From Arthrobacter sp. SO3 (GTDB taxonomy: Bacteria; Actinomycetota; Actinomycetes; Actinomycetales; Micrococcaceae), in contig NZ_MQTS01000114.1 of assembly GCF_020532825.1 (NCBI RefSeq), forward strand, positions 7,735-49,081: DNA of 41,347 nucleotides, read 5' to 3'. The notes under the pieces were generated by a model that saw nothing but the letters and a program-made list of their open reading frames with translations, was not told the origin of the DNA and did not search any database. A program made the position numbers and the translations under genes. The first letter of the stretch is position 1, and each line of letters begins with the position of its first letter. Positions 31,596-41,068 of the stretch are shown one piece after another.

Positions 31596-31891
31596 CCCTC
31601 ACAGTCCTTGCAGTACTTAAGGCCGTCCTTTTCGCGGGCAATCTGCGAACGGTGCCGGACGAGGAAGCAGGAGGCACAGGTGAATTCGTCGGCCTGGGCC
31701 GGCAGGACCCGGACCAGCAGTTCCTCCCCGGACAAGTCCGCGCCCGGAAGTTCGTAGCCTTCCGCGAGATCCGATTCGTCTTCATCGACCACCGCGGAAG
31801 GCTTTTCCGTACGCCGCGCTTTCAGCGCCTCAATTGAGTCCTCGCTGAGGTCCTCTTCAGTCTTGCGCGGCGCATCGTAATCTGTCGCCAT
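31592..31891 (-). CDS. DUF4193 family protein
   Basis: A 99-residue, very acidic protein of the actinobacterial DUF4193 family (Rv2699c type). The first 60 residues are rich in Asp and Glu and probably disordered. The C-terminal part has two CxxC pairs, CASC and CKDC, about 25 residues apart, which probably form a zinc ribbon. The ATG at 31891 gives the conserved start MATDYDAPRKTEEDL. A longer reading to 32002 adds a non-conserved Arg-rich stretch, and I reject it. The Shine-Dalgarno is weak. Zinc-ribbon proteins of this size often contact RNA polymerase or nucleic acid, but no role is established to my knowledge. Confidence 0.9.
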   Translation of the reverse strand: MATDYDAPRKTEEDLSEDSIEALKARRTEKPSAVVDEDESDLAEGYELPGADLSGEELLVRVLPAQADEFTCASCFLVRHRSQIAREKDGLKYCKDCEG

Positions 31892-32246
31892 GATGTGTTG
31901 CTCGCATTCCGCATTCGTTCGGTTGGATCGCCCGGCCCGGATGGCCCGCCAGGCTGTAGCCCTGGCCCCCGGGAGAGGTTCTCCGATGTCAACGCCGGAC
32001 ACGCGGTTTTTGTGCCCGATGTCGGGTCATCCTTGCTTAAGCGCCCGGTGAGCGCCAGAGTCCTGCGGTCCCTGACTGCCCGTTCCGGCCGGGGCATCCG
32101 GGACGCCGGCGGCGGTCCGCCCGCCGGTGGGCCGAAAAGCGGCGGAAATTCGCGGAAAATGACGGCGCGCCCTCCGTCCTCACGGGAATTGGCGCGCATC
32201 GGTGGCAGAGTTTCGATTGTTAGTAATGCCAGGGTGGAGGATTTGT
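31892..32246. other. 355-bp intergenic region between DUF4193 and sepH
   Basis: A divergent intergenic region with no credible gene. CCGATGTC occurs twice (about 31983 and 32017). GGCGCGC occurs twice around 32165-32200, flanking a stretch near the sepH promoter. TTAGTAAT at about 32220-32227 could hold the sepH -10, about 20 nt before the start. I see no hairpin of riboswitch type. Confidence 0.5.
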
Positions 32247-33596
32247 ATGCAGGATCTACGGCTTGTAGGCGTCCACGACGACGGGGAGCATCTCCTGTTG
32301 AGCGGCGCCGGCGGCGAGATGTTCCAGCTGCCAATCGATGAAGCGCTTCGGGCGGCAGCCAGCCGGACGCCGGCCAAAGCCGCGTCCGGAGCGGGTGCGC
32401 CTATTGCGATGTCTCCGCGTGATATCCAGGCGCGGATCCGCAGCGGCTCGACAGCGGCAGAGGTGGCGGAGCTCTCCGGCATTCCGCTCGCGAAAGTCCA
32501 GCGCTATGAGGGTCCGGTGCTCGCCGAGCGCGAGCACGTCGCCCAGCAGGCCCGCAAGGTGGAAGTGGCCGCCCCGGCCCCCGGACACGACGTCTACCGT
32601 TCGGTCTTCGGTGACCAGCCGGCGTCGCTCGGCGAGATGGTGGCCCACCGGCTCAGCGCACACGGCATTGAAGCCTCCACCGTCGAGTGGGACTCGTGGA
32701 GGCGTCCGGACGGAAGCTGGAACGTGGTGGCGCGCTTCGAAGCGGCGCCCGGCGGCCCTGCCGGTATCGGCGAGGAACCGCCGGCCATGTGGACGTTCAG
32801 CCCGTCGCGCAAGTCCCTGCAGAACGCCAACCGCTGGGCGCAGCAGCTCAGCGAACTCGAGCCCCTCGACGGTCCCGTTCCGGCCCGACGGCTCACCGCC
32901 GTCTCCGACCGGCCCTTTGATTTTGAGACCGACGCCGATGCCGCCGCGCGCACCGCGACCGCCCAGCTCCAGGTTGTCCAGCAGCTCCAGCTGAAGCAGG
33001 AACAGGAATCCGACGGGCTGCTCGACATGCTGCGCTCCCGCCGCGGGCAACGCCTCGGCGTGGACGAGGACGCCGACGACGCCCTCGCGGTGCTCCTGAC
33101 CAACGGCGTTCCCGCGGCCCACCCGCGGCCCACCGATGTGCCGGCTGAACCGGAAACCGCTGAGCCCGGGTCCGGTGCGTCCGAAACGGTGCCCGCGGAG
33201 GCTCCCGCGGCGGGCACCGACCCCCGGCCGGCCACGGATCCCTGGGAACGCCGCCGCGACGGCAGGCCTTCGATCATGTCCCGCCTCACCCTGGCGCCGC
33301 GTCATCAGGACGAGGCGGACGACGCCCTGAAACTGCACGACGGTGTCAGCACCGACACACGGGAAATTACCATCGTGGCGTCGAAGCTGCGGCCGGCCGC
33401 CCAGCAGGGGCCGACGTCCAGCCCGGGGCTGGACGAACTCCTGGGCGGCGGAACCTCCCGGCGCCAGCAGCGTGAATCCTCTGCCGCGGCACCGGAAGAG
33501 CGTGACGCGGAGCAGCCGGAGCGCCAGCCGGCGAAGCCGAAGCGTTCCAGCATTCCCAGCTGGGATGACATCGTTTTCGGAGCCCGCGGGGACTGA
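32247..33596 (+). CDS. sepH: Cell division protein SepH (DUF3071 family)
   Basis: SepH binds FtsZ and promotes its assembly during division in Streptomyces and mycobacteria. The conserved N-terminal DUF3071 domain covers about 1-170, beginning MQDLRLVGVHDDGEHLLL. It contains the helix-turn-helix-like stretch IQARIRSGSTAAEVAELSGIPLAKVQRYEGPVLAER. The rest is long, acidic/Pro-rich and disordered, ending with the short conserved tail SSIPSWDDIVFGARGD. GGTGGAGGA precedes the ATG at 32247; an earlier start at 32202 adds 15 unlikely residues. Length 449. The gene is followed by a T-tract terminator. It is monocistronic as far as seen here. Confidence 0.93.
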   Translation: MQDLRLVGVHDDGEHLLLSGAGGEMFQLPIDEALRAAASRTPAKAASGAGAPIAMSPRDIQARIRSGSTAAEVAELSGIPLAKVQRYEGPVLAEREHVAQQARKVEVAAPAPGHDVYRSVFGDQPASLGEMVAHRLSAHGIEASTVEWDSWRRPDGSWNVVARFEAAPGGPAGIGEEPPAMWTFSPSRKSLQNANRWAQQLSELEPLDGPVPARRLTAVSDRPFDFETDADAAARTATAQLQVVQQLQLKQEQESDGLLDMLRSRRGQRLGVDEDADDALAVLLTNGVPAAHPRPTDVPAEPETAEPGSGASETVPAEAPAAGTDPRPATDPWERRRDGRPSIMSRLTLAPRHQDEADDALKLHDGVSTDTREITIVASKLRPAAQQGPTSSPGLDELLGGGTSRRQQRESSAAAPEERDAEQPERQPAKPKRSSIPSWDDIVFGARGD

Positions 33597-33615
33597 CCGA
33601 CGTTCCACACGGTTC

Positions 33616-33655
33616 AGGGTCCTTCACGCGCAGTCAGGCGCGGGGGGCCCTTTTT
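33616..33655 (+). terminator. Rho-independent terminator of sepH
   Basis: AGGGTCC (33616-33622) pairs with GGGCCCT (33645-33651) with one G-U wobble. The inner stem CGCGC/GCGCG (33627-33631 with 33638-33642) closes the loop AGTCAG. TTTTT follows at 33651-33655. It overlaps the 3' end of the convergent phosphatase gene. It is the only hairpin in the window with a real T-tract. Confidence 0.8.
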
Positions 33656-34860
33656 CCGTCGGCCTGGAAACACAGCAGCGGGACTTCACGTTCGGCTTTC
33701 GTCAGCGAACCGTGCTGGCCCACCACTTCAAGGGCTGTGGGCCGGGCACGCCGGGTGTCGTAGAAAGCCACGGCGTCACGGGCGGCGATCATCACGTCGC
33801 CAATCCGCGGCCCGACCTCGGTCCGGACCGCACCGAAGAACCCCGCGGCGGTGGCTTCCTCCCTGGTGAACGCCCAGATCCGGTCACCAAAGCGCGCTCG
33901 CCAGGCAGCAATTAGCCGGGCGCGGCCGGCATCACCCTCTGATTCGTCCAGGTAGAGGTGGACCATTCGCGGTTCGCCCGCTGTGTGGCGGACACCGGCA
34001 ACGAGGTCCGGGTCGGCCGAGTAGTCGATCCGCTGGGATTCCGGCACATCGAGCATGCCGTGGTCCGCGGTGAGCAGGATGGTGGTGCCCGCCGGCAGGG
34101 TGGCGCTGAGCCGTTTGACGGTGGCGTCAAGTTCCTCGAGCTGGTGCTCCCACTGCGGAGACTGGCAGCCGTGCCGGTGGCCGGCCTTGTCCAGTTCGTT
34201 GACGTAGAAGTACATCAGTGAGCGTCCCGCACCGGCCATCGCCTCGGCGGCGGCGGCGGTCCGGGCGTGGGAGGTCGTCGCCGTGACGTAGCGGCCGCCG
34301 CGGAGCGCGGCCCGGGTCATCGCGGAGTCGCTGAACTGCGGGAGGCTGACCGTGCAGACGTCGACGTGCTCCGCGGCCCGCTCGAACACGGTGGGGAACG
34401 GCTGCCACTGCTGCGGATCCACACCGGCGTCCCAGCCGCCGAGCATGTTGACCACCCGGTCCTGGCCGGGGTCCAGTACGTCGTAGCCCACCATGCCGTG
34501 CTGCCCGGCCGGGAGTCCCGTGCCGAAACTTGCCAGCGACGCTGCCGTGGTGGAGGGGAAAGCGGAGTCCAGCGAGACCGGCACCCGCCCCTGGCCGGAC
34601 TGCATCACGGCGCGCAGGAACGGGGTGTGCGCCGACTTCTGCTTCAGCAGGTTCCGGCCCAGTCCGTCGGCAAGGACAACGCAGACGCGCTTGGCCGCAG
34701 GCAGGTTCAGCCGGTTCTCAAAGCCCGGAACCCCCAGGCTGGCCGCGGCACTTGTCAGCACCTCGGCGATGGAGCGGTCTCCGAAAGCCGGGGCCGCCGG
34801 CAGATTCTGCGGGAGGGCCGGGGCGGAGGACATGGCTTCGGGCACGCGGACAGACGTCAT
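33634..34860 (-). CDS. Alkaline phosphatase superfamily (nucleotide pyrophosphatase-type) protein
   Basis: A 408-residue two-metal phosphohydrolase or phosphodiesterase. Metal and catalytic positions of the superfamily are visible: VVLADGLGRN (first Asp), the nucleophile Thr in SAFPSTTAASLASFGTGL, YVNELDKAGHRHG (Asp/His), LLTADHGMLD (Asp-His) and a late His in VRHTAGEPRM. No signal peptide is present, so it should act in the cytosol. The ATG at 34860 lies one base after the DUF5998 stop. A GTG at 34902 would add 14 Ala-rich residues and overlap DUF5998. The phosphatase-DUF5998-acyltransferase order is also found in Streptomyces as I recall. The substrate is unknown; nucleotide or phosphonate esters are typical for the family. 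Confidence 0.88.
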   Translation of the reverse strand: MTSVRVPEAMSSAPALPQNLPAAPAFGDRSIAEVLTSAAASLGVPGFENRLNLPAAKRVCVVLADGLGRNLLKQKSAHTPFLRAVMQSGQGRVPVSLDSAFPSTTAASLASFGTGLPAGQHGMVGYDVLDPGQDRVVNMLGGWDAGVDPQQWQPFPTVFERAAEHVDVCTVSLPQFSDSAMTRAALRGGRYVTATTSHARTAAAAEAMAGAGRSLMYFYVNELDKAGHRHGCQSPQWEHQLEELDATVKRLSATLPAGTTILLTADHGMLDVPESQRIDYSADPDLVAGVRHTAGEPRMVHLYLDESEGDAGRARLIAAWRARFGDRIWAFTREEATAAGFFGAVRTEVGPRIGDVMIAARDAVAFYDTRRARPTALEVVGQHGSLTKAEREVPLLCFQADGKRAPRA

Positions 34861-34861
34861 C

Positions 34862-35605
34862 TCAGCGCTGGTGGCCGCGGCTGGCGCGGGTTCCGAAGAC
34901 ACCCATCCGCGGGCGCGGCGGAAGCCCGGGGCCGGTGTGCGGCACCGGCGCGGAGGATCCGGTGTTCACGGCGCGAAGGGCACGGGCGAACAGCTTGGCG
35001 TCCTGGACGGCCTGCAGTCCGTCGGCTTCGGCGCTGATCCGGATCACGATGTCCTCCTGCGCGATCGTCCCGCTGTACCCGTGGTCTGCCTCGCACTGCG
35101 GGTCGCCGCAGCTGGCCGGCCCCATGTCAAGGCGCTGGCCGCCGGACCAGGCGATGGACAGGGTCAGTTCGCGGACCGGATCGGAGGATTTGTACTCCTG
35201 GGGCTGCGCGTACACGTAGCTAAGGACTACGGAGCGGATTTGCGTGACCGGGACGGATTCGGTGGAGACCTGCGCGACGGTCTGCTCCCCTGCTTCGTCA
35301 AGCTGCTGGTCATCCACGTGGGTGATGACGAGCATGTCCTCGGTGAGGACCAGCACGGTGATGTGGCGGCGGACCTCGGCGCGGTCGAAGTGCGTCTCAA
35401 GGTGCACCAGGTGGGCCACGCAGTCGCGCCCGTCGAGGGCGTCGGCGACGACGTCGGCCACCAGGCGGGGGTAGAAACCTGCCTGCTGGAGGGCCCCTTC
35501 CAGGCTTTGACCCTGCGCACTGTGGTCATGCAGGCCGTGGTGGTGCGCGCCCGGGTGTCCGGAGACGGTCGCCTGGGGCTTGGGTGTCGGAGACTTAAAG
35601 CTCAT
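34862..35605 (-). CDS. DUF5998 family protein
   Basis: A 247-residue soluble protein of the actinobacterial DUF5998 family. After a His-rich start (HPGAHHHGLHDH) comes the conserved segment QQAGFYPRLVADVVADALDG. Then follow FDRAEVRRHITVLVLTEDMLVITHVDD, a two-strand motif resembling PH/YokE-like domains, and CGDPQCEADHGYSGT with two Cys and a His that could bind metal. The tail is Pro/Arg-rich. The start is uncertain: ATG 35605, ATG 35614 and GTG 35620 are in frame; 35605 has GGAG but close. A TAGCAT -10 is seen about 25 nt further upstream. The stop is one base before the phosphatase ATG. Function unknown. Confidence 0.85.
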   Translation of the reverse strand: MSFKSPTPKPQATVSGHPGAHHHGLHDHSAQGQSLEGALQQAGFYPRLVADVVADALDGRDCVAHLVHLETHFDRAEVRRHITVLVLTEDMLVITHVDDQQLDEAGEQTVAQVSTESVPVTQIRSVVLSYVYAQPQEYKSSDPVRELTLSIAWSGGQRLDMGPASCGDPQCEADHGYSGTIAQEDIVIRISAEADGLQAVQDAKLFARALRAVNTGSSAPVPHTGPGLPPRPRMGVFGTRASRGHQR

Positions 35606-35692
35606 GGTCTCCATTTTCACAGATCGGCTGGGGACATGCTAACTTGCCGGCCGCGCGGTGCGGCCGCCGCTGCCCCGCCGTTCCCCCGGCCC

Positions 35693-38377
35693 TCAGCTGC
35701 GCATGGCGCGCCGGGCACTGTCGGTGCGCTGCGCGGCGTTGGCGATCCGGACATCGGCTGCGAGGATGGATGCCCCCTCCGGCCCGGCGAGCACGGGGTT
35801 GAAGTCGACGAGGGCGATTTCCGGGTGGTTGTCCTTGAGCCTGGTCAGCCGGGCGGCAAGGTCCTCCAGGGCCCTGGCGTCCACGGCCGGCAGGCCCTGG
35901 TAGCCGAAGAGTTTCCGTGAGGCGCGGGGTGCCCGGATGAAGTCATGCAGGTCCGAACCGGAGAGCGGTGGCACCCGGTGGGCCCAGTCGTCCAGCAGGT
36001 TGACCGCGTCGCCGGCCAGGCCGAAGGAAATCACCGGGCCCAGCAGTGGGTCCTCGATGGCGCGGAACGTGCAGGCCTGGCCCACCGGTGCCATCGACTG
36101 CACTTCCAGCGACGGGGAGCCGTAGCGTTCCAGGGACTTGCGCATTTCCAGCACATTCCGCCGCAGCGACTCCGCATCCTGGACGTCCAGGCGCACCCCG
36201 CCGAGGTCCAGGCGGTGCCGCAGCGCCGGATCGGTGGTCTTCAGCGCCACGGGCCAGCCCAGCCGGTCCGCGGCGGCGACGGCCTGTTCGGCGGTTTCAA
36301 AGCCTACGGACGGGACCACCCTGATGCCGTAGCGGGCCAGCAGACCCGCGGCCGTGTCCGGGTCCAGCCGGACCAGCTGTTCACCGCCGACCTTGTCCAG
36401 CAGGCGTTCCAGCTCCTCGTGGGTGCCGTCCGGGTCGCAGCCCTCGGGTTCGACAAAGAAACCCTGGTCGCGGTTCAGCCACTGGGCGTAGCGGACCACG
36501 GCACCGAGCGCGGCCACTGCCGCGCCGGGGTTGGAGTAGCAGGGAACGACCGTGGCCCCTGCCTCGTCGCCCACCATTCCTTCCACATAGATCGAAAAGT
36601 CCAGGAGTCCGCTGAACGCCGCCACCACGGGCTTGCCGGCCGCGACCGAACACTCGGCCAGGACCCCGGCGATTCTTTCCACCGTGAGTCCGTGGGCCGG
36701 CAGCAGCGCGACCACCACGGCGTGCACGGAGTCCGCGGTGAGGACTTCCTGCAGACGGTGCCGCAGCGCCGGCAGCGCCAGGGACATCCCGGCGTCGAGG
36801 TCGACGTCGGTGACGATCCGGTCCACACCGAGTCCCTGCACGGCCGCGCTGTCCGCGACGACCTTGCCGAGGGCCCGGGAGTTGCTGAACACGGCGATCC
36901 CCGGACCCTTCGGCAGGGGTTGGCTGGAAACAATCTGGGCAACGTCCATGAGCTGCTCGATGGTCTCGACGCGGATCACGCCAGCCTGGCGCATCATCGC
37001 ATCGACGGCCTCCGGCGGGGCCTGGGTGGTGCGCACGGCGTGGCCGGGAGGCAGGCCCATCGCGTCGGACTTCGCCACGATGACCGGCTTGGTCCGGGCC
37101 AGGCGCCGGGCCAGGCGGGAGAACTTGCGCGGGTTGCCGATCGATTCCAGGTAAAGCCCGACGGCGGTGGTGTCGGCGTCGTCCTCCCAGAACTGCATCA
37201 TGTCGTTGCCGGAGACGTCGGCGCGGTTGCCGGCCGAGAGGAAGGTGGAGATCCCGACGCGGCGCCGGCTGGAGGCCGCGTAGAGGGAGACACCGATCGC
37301 GGCCGACTGGCTGAACAGGCCCAGGCCGCCGCGGCGGCCCAGCGAGGGCGCCATGGAGGCGTTGAGGGACACAGCAGGGTTGGTGTTCATGATCCCCAGT
37401 GAGGCGGGGCCGATCACGCGCATGCCGTTGGCGCGGGCCTGCCGGACGAGTTCGCGCTGCCGGGCCAGGCCGCGTTCGCCGTCGTCCGCGTACCCGGCGG
37501 TGGCGACTACGATTCCCTTGACCCCGGCAGCGCCGCATTCCTCCACCACTTTGGGGACCTCGGCGTACGGGACGGCGATGATGGCGAGTTTGACCGGCCC
37601 GGGCACCTCGGAGAGCCGGGCGAAGGACAGCATGCCGGCGAGCTCGAAGGCCTCCGGGTTGATCGCGTAGACCGGGCCGGTGAAGCCGCCCTCGATGATG
37701 TGTTCCAGCAGCTGGTAGCCCACGGTGCCCCATTTGCGGCTGGCCCCGATCACGGCCACGGAGGACGGGGCAAGAAGTTCCTGGATGCTGCGCGCCTCGG
37801 CGCGGTGTTCCCGGGACTCCATCACGGCGCGGGACTTGTCCGTGGGGTCGATGTTGAATTCGAGGCTGACCACGCCGTCGTCGAAGTGCCGTTTGACGTC
37901 GTAGCCGGCGTCGGAGAAGACCATCAGCATCTTGCGGTTTTCCGGCAGGACCTCGGCGCTGAACTTCCGGATGCCGTTTTCGCGGGCGGCGGCGGCGAGG
38001 TGTTCGAGCAGGATGGACCCGATGCCCCGGCCCTGGTGCGCGTCGGAGATGTTGAACGCGACTTCCGCTTCCTCGGGAGCATCGAGCCGGTCGTAGCGGC
38101 CGATGCCCATGATCTCCCCGCCGATGGTGATCACGAGGGCCACCCGGTCCTTGTAGTCCACCTCGGTGAAACGCTTGAGCTCCTTGGCGGAGAGTTTGGA
38201 CTTGAACGCGAAGAACCGCATGTAGATGGACTTCTGCGACTGCCCCACGTGGAAGGACTGGACCGCGTCCGCGTCGGAGGGATGGATCGGGCGCAGATGA
38301 GCCGTCCCGCCGTCACGCAGGACAACATCGGCTTCCCAATATTCCGGATATACGCCGCCCGAGGGCTGATCCACCAT
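35693..38377 (-). CDS. GNAT acetyltransferase fused to ADP-forming acyl-CoA synthetase (PatA/PatZ-like)
   Basis: An 894-residue fusion. Residues about 1-185 form a GNAT domain with the acetyl-CoA loop QGRGIGS in AHQGRGIGSILLEHL. Next comes a CoA-binding domain (VIGASRKWGTVGYQLLEH), the ligase/succinyl-CoA-synthetase-like domains, and a C-terminal ATP-grasp (LLARYGIRVVPSVGFETAEQAV to ALVDFNPVLAGP). Homologues acetylate and inactivate acyl-CoA synthetases, and the NDP-forming half is often a sensor rather than an enzyme. Here the GNAT is N-terminal, opposite to E. coli PatZ but as in Streptomyces PatA. The usual KSD of the ATP-grasp is replaced in ALRHRLDLGGVRL, so ligase activity is doubtful. 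The ATG lies 6 nt after TAGGCT. Confidence 0.9.
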   Translation of the reverse strand: MVDQPSGGVYPEYWEADVVLRDGGTAHLRPIHPSDADAVQSFHVGQSQKSIYMRFFAFKSKLSAKELKRFTEVDYKDRVALVITIGGEIMGIGRYDRLDAPEEAEVAFNISDAHQGRGIGSILLEHLAAAARENGIRKFSAEVLPENRKMLMVFSDAGYDVKRHFDDGVVSLEFNIDPTDKSRAVMESREHRAEARSIQELLAPSSVAVIGASRKWGTVGYQLLEHIIEGGFTGPVYAINPEAFELAGMLSFARLSEVPGPVKLAIIAVPYAEVPKVVEECGAAGVKGIVVATAGYADDGERGLARQRELVRQARANGMRVIGPASLGIMNTNPAVSLNASMAPSLGRRGGLGLFSQSAAIGVSLYAASSRRRVGISTFLSAGNRADVSGNDMMQFWEDDADTTAVGLYLESIGNPRKFSRLARRLARTKPVIVAKSDAMGLPPGHAVRTTQAPPEAVDAMMRQAGVIRVETIEQLMDVAQIVSSQPLPKGPGIAVFSNSRALGKVVADSAAVQGLGVDRIVTDVDLDAGMSLALPALRHRLQEVLTADSVHAVVVALLPAHGLTVERIAGVLAECSVAAGKPVVAAFSGLLDFSIYVEGMVGDEAGATVVPCYSNPGAAVAALGAVVRYAQWLNRDQGFFVEPEGCDPDGTHEELERLLDKVGGEQLVRLDPDTAAGLLARYGIRVVPSVGFETAEQAVAAADRLGWPVALKTTDPALRHRLDLGGVRLDVQDAESLRRNVLEMRKSLERYGSPSLEVQSMAPVGQACTFRAIEDPLLGPVISFGLAGDAVNLLDDWAHRVPPLSGSDLHDFIRAPRASRKLFGYQGLPAVDARALEDLAARLTRLKDNHPEIALVDFNPVLAGPEGASILAADVRIANAAQRTDSARRAMRS

Positions 38378-38383
38378 AGGCTT

Positions 38384-38389
38384 AGCCTA
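38384..38389 (-). promoter_or_regulatory. -10 box of a probable leaderless promoter
   Basis: TAGGCT on the minus strand ends 6 nt before the ATG at 38377 of the GNAT fusion. No Shine-Dalgarno lies between. The divergent parC start is 67 bp away. Confidence 0.6.
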
Positions 38390-38444
38390 GTCATAAACCT
38401 ACGCAGCTTTCGTTCTGCACCGCTCAGAAGGACCCACCAGCCTC

Positions 38445-40991
38445 ATGGCACGCCGCCAAAGCCCGTCCCCGGCAGGGGAATCCAGCCAGGACTTCGTCGA
38501 AAACATCGTCGACATCGACGTCACCTCGGAGATGGAAGGATCGTTCCTCGAGTACGCCTATTCGGTGATCTACTCGCGGGCACTTCCGGATGCCCGGGAC
38601 GGCCTGAAACCGGTGCAGCGGCGCATCCTGTACATGATGAGCGAAATGGGCCTCCGCCCGGACCGCGGCCACGTCAAGAGTGCCCGCGTGGTGGGCGAGG
38701 TCATGGGCAAGCTGCACCCGCACGGCGACACCGCGATCTACGACGCGATGGTGCGCATGGCGCAGGACTTTTCGCTGCGGCTGCCGCTCATCGACGGCCA
38801 CGGCAACTTCGGCTCGCTCGACGACGGCCCCGCCGCCCCGCGGTACACGGAGGCACGCCTGGCCGCCGCGGCCCTGACCCTGACGGACCACCTCGACGAG
38901 GACGTCGTCGACTTCGTCCCCAACTACGACAACCAGCTGACCCAGCCGGACGTACTGCCCGCGGCGTTCCCGAACCTGTTGGTCAACGGCGCCACCGGCA
39001 TCGCCGTCGGCATGGCCACGAACATGGCCCCGCACAACCTGGTGGAAGTGATCGCCGCGGCGAGGCACCTGATCGAGCACCCGGACGCCACGCTCGAGGA
39101 CATCATGAGGTTCGTCCCCGGCCCGGACCTGCCCACCGGCGGCCGGATCGTGGGCCTGGACGGCATCCGCGACGCCTACGCCACCGGCCGGGGTTCGTTC
39201 AAGACCCGGGCCAAGGTGGAGATTGAGCAGCTCTCGGCCCGCCGCACCGGACTGGTGGTCACGGAACTGCCGTACATGGTGGGGCCGGAAAAGGTGATCG
39301 AAAAGATCAAGGACGCCGTCAACGGCAAGAAGCTGGCCGGCATCAGCGACATCGTGGACCTCACGGACCGCAAGCACGGCCTGCGCCTCGTGATCGAGCT
39401 GAAGAACGGCTTCAACCCCAACGCGGTACTCCAGCAGCTGTACCGCTACTCGCCGATGGAGGATTCCTTCGGCATCAACAACGTCACGCTCGTCGACGGG
39501 CAGCCGCAAACCCTCGGGCTGCTCCAGCTGCTCACCGTCTATGTCGAGCACCGCATCAACGTGGTGCGCCGGCGCACCGCCTTCCGGCTCGGCAAGAAGA
39601 AAGACCGCCTGCACCTGGTCGAAGGCCTCCTGATCGCGATCGTGGACATCGACGAGGTCATCCAGATCATCCGCTCCTCGGACGAGGTCGCCGCGGCCCG
39701 GACCCGGCTGATGTCCATCTACGACCTCACCGAGATCCAGGCCAATTACATCCTGGAACTCCGCCTCCGGCAGCTGACCAAGTACTCCCGGATCGAACTC
39801 GAGAAGGAACAGGACGAACTGCGCCGCGAGATTGCCGAGCTCGAGGCCATCCTCGGCTCCAGCGAGCGGCTCCGCGGCCTGGTGTCCACCGAGCTGGCCG
39901 AGATCGCCGAGAAGTACGGCACCCCGCGCCGCACGGTGCTGCTGGAGTCCGAGGCCGTCTCCCCCACAGTCGCCGCCGCGCTGGCCGCCGCGCCGGGAAC
40001 CAAGGGCAAGGCCGCCCCGCTGGCCCTGGAGATCGCGGATGACCCCTGCTGGGCCATCCTGACCGCCTCCGGCCAGATCGCACGCACCACCAACCAGGAC
40101 AGCCTCGCCGAAGCCGGCCCGCGGACCCGGCACGACGTGTTCACTTCGGTGGTGAAGACGTCAGCCCGCGGCGAGATTGCCGCCGTCACGTCGCAGGGCC
40201 GCATGCTCCGGCTCCAGGTGATGGACATGCCCGTGCTGCCGCCGACGTCGGGCACGCCGAACATGGCCGGCGGAGTGCCGGCCAAGGACTTCATTACGCT
40301 GCTCAAGGGAGAATCGCTGGTTGCCTTCGCGCCGCTGGATGACGTGCTGGCGATCGGCACGGCCCAAGGCGTGGTCAAACGCGTCCAGCCCGACTACCCG
40401 CTGAACCGCGAGGACTGGGAAGTCATCGCGCTCAAGGACAAGGACACCGTGGTCGGGGTGGCCCCCGCGGGTTCCGACGACGTCGACCTCGTCTTCGTGA
40501 CGCTGCAGTCCCAGCTCCTGCGCTTCCCCGCCTCCGCCGTCCGCCCGCAGGGCCGGACCGCCGGCGGCATGGCCGGCATCAAGCTGGCCGCCGGGGACCA
40601 GGTGATGTTCTTCGGCGCCGCCAGCCGGTCCGACTCCGACGCCGTTGTGGTGACCATCGCCGGCACGGAAGGGGCGCTCCCGGGCACCGCTCCGGGGGCC
40701 GCCAAAGTCACCGCCCTGTCCGAATACCCGGCCAAGGGCCGCGCCACGGCGGGGGTCCGGGCTCACCGGTTCCTCAAGGGCGAGGACACCCTGCTGCTCG
40801 CGTGGGCCGGTCACGGCCCCGCGAAGGCATCCTCCCTCGCCGGTGTGGCCCGATCTCTGCCCGGGGAACACGGCCGCCGCGACGGCTCCGGCATTCCGCT
40901 CTCCCAGGCCATCGACGCGATTGGCCCAAGCATGTCCTGGCAGTCCGCGCCCGAGGAGGCGATGACGACGGGTACGGCGACGGAAGACTAG
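38445..40991 (+). CDS. parC: DNA topoisomerase IV subunit A
   Basis: The DNA-cutting subunit of a type IIA topoisomerase, 848 residues. The active-site tyrosine is Y134 in PRYTEARL. The N-terminus has [27 protein letters not shown] and [20 protein letters not shown], the quinolone-resistance region. The C-terminal beta-pinwheel contains [17 protein letters not shown] but no canonical GyrA box (QRRGGRG), which supports ParC rather than GyrA. AGAAGGAC lies about 12 nt before the ATG. ParE is not in the window. The enzyme decatenates daughter chromosomes in the cytosol. It is followed by small hairpins and a repeat-rich non-coding region. Confidence 0.93.
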   Translation: MARRQSPSPAGESSQDFVENIVDIDVTSEMEGSFLEYAYSVIYSRALPDARDGLKPVQRRILYMMSEMGLRPDRGHVKSARVVGEVMGKLHPHGDTAIYDAMVRMAQDFSLRLPLIDGHGNFGSLDDGPAAPRYTEARLAAAALTLTDHLDEDVVDFVPNYDNQLTQPDVLPAAFPNLLVNGATGIAVGMATNMAPHNLVEVIAAARHLIEHPDATLEDIMRFVPGPDLPTGGRIVGLDGIRDAYATGRGSFKTRAKVEIEQLSARRTGLVVTELPYMVGPEKVIEKIKDAVNGKKLAGISDIVDLTDRKHGLRLVIELKNGFNPNAVLQQLYRYSPMEDSFGINNVTLVDGQPQTLGLLQLLTVYVEHRINVVRRRTAFRLGKKKDRLHLVEGLLIAIVDIDEVIQIIRSSDEVAAARTRLMSIYDLTEIQANYILELRLRQLTKYSRIELEKEQDELRREIAELEAILGSSERLRGLVSTELAEIAEKYGTPRRTVLLESEAVSPTVAAALAAAPGTKGKAAPLALEIADDPCWAILTASGQIARTTNQDSLAEAGPRTRHDVFTSVVKTSARGEIAAVTSQGRMLRLQVMDMPVLPPTSGTPNMAGGVPAKDFITLLKGESLVAFAPLDDVLAIGTAQGVVKRVQPDYPLNREDWEVIALKDKDTVVGVAPAGSDDVDLVFVTLQSQLLRFPASAVRPQGRTAGGMAGIKLAAGDQVMFFGAASRSDSDAVVVTIAGTEGALPGTAPGAAKVTALSEYPAKGRATAGVRAHRFLKGEDTLLLAWAGHGPAKASSLAGVARSLPGEHGRRDGSGIPLSQAIDAIGPSMSWQSAPEEAMTTGTATED

Positions 40992-41022
40992 GCTCTCGCC
41001 GGAGCCCTGGCGGCCTGCCGCC
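40991..41022 (+). terminator. Small GC-rich hairpins after parC
   Basis: GGCTC (40991-40995) pairs with GAGCC (41002-41006). Right after it GGCGG (41009-41013) pairs with CCGCC (41018-41022). No T-run follows. The first stem includes the final G of the TAG stop codon. Confidence 0.4.
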
Positions 41023-41068
41023 GGTCTGCGCGGGGCCGTTCAGGGTGCCCCGTCGCGGCAACTTGCCG

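Noticed and set aside
31592..32002. Longer DUF4193 protein starting at 32002
   Set aside because: The added 37 residues are Arg/Ala-rich and unlike the family, whose proteins start MATDYDAPR.
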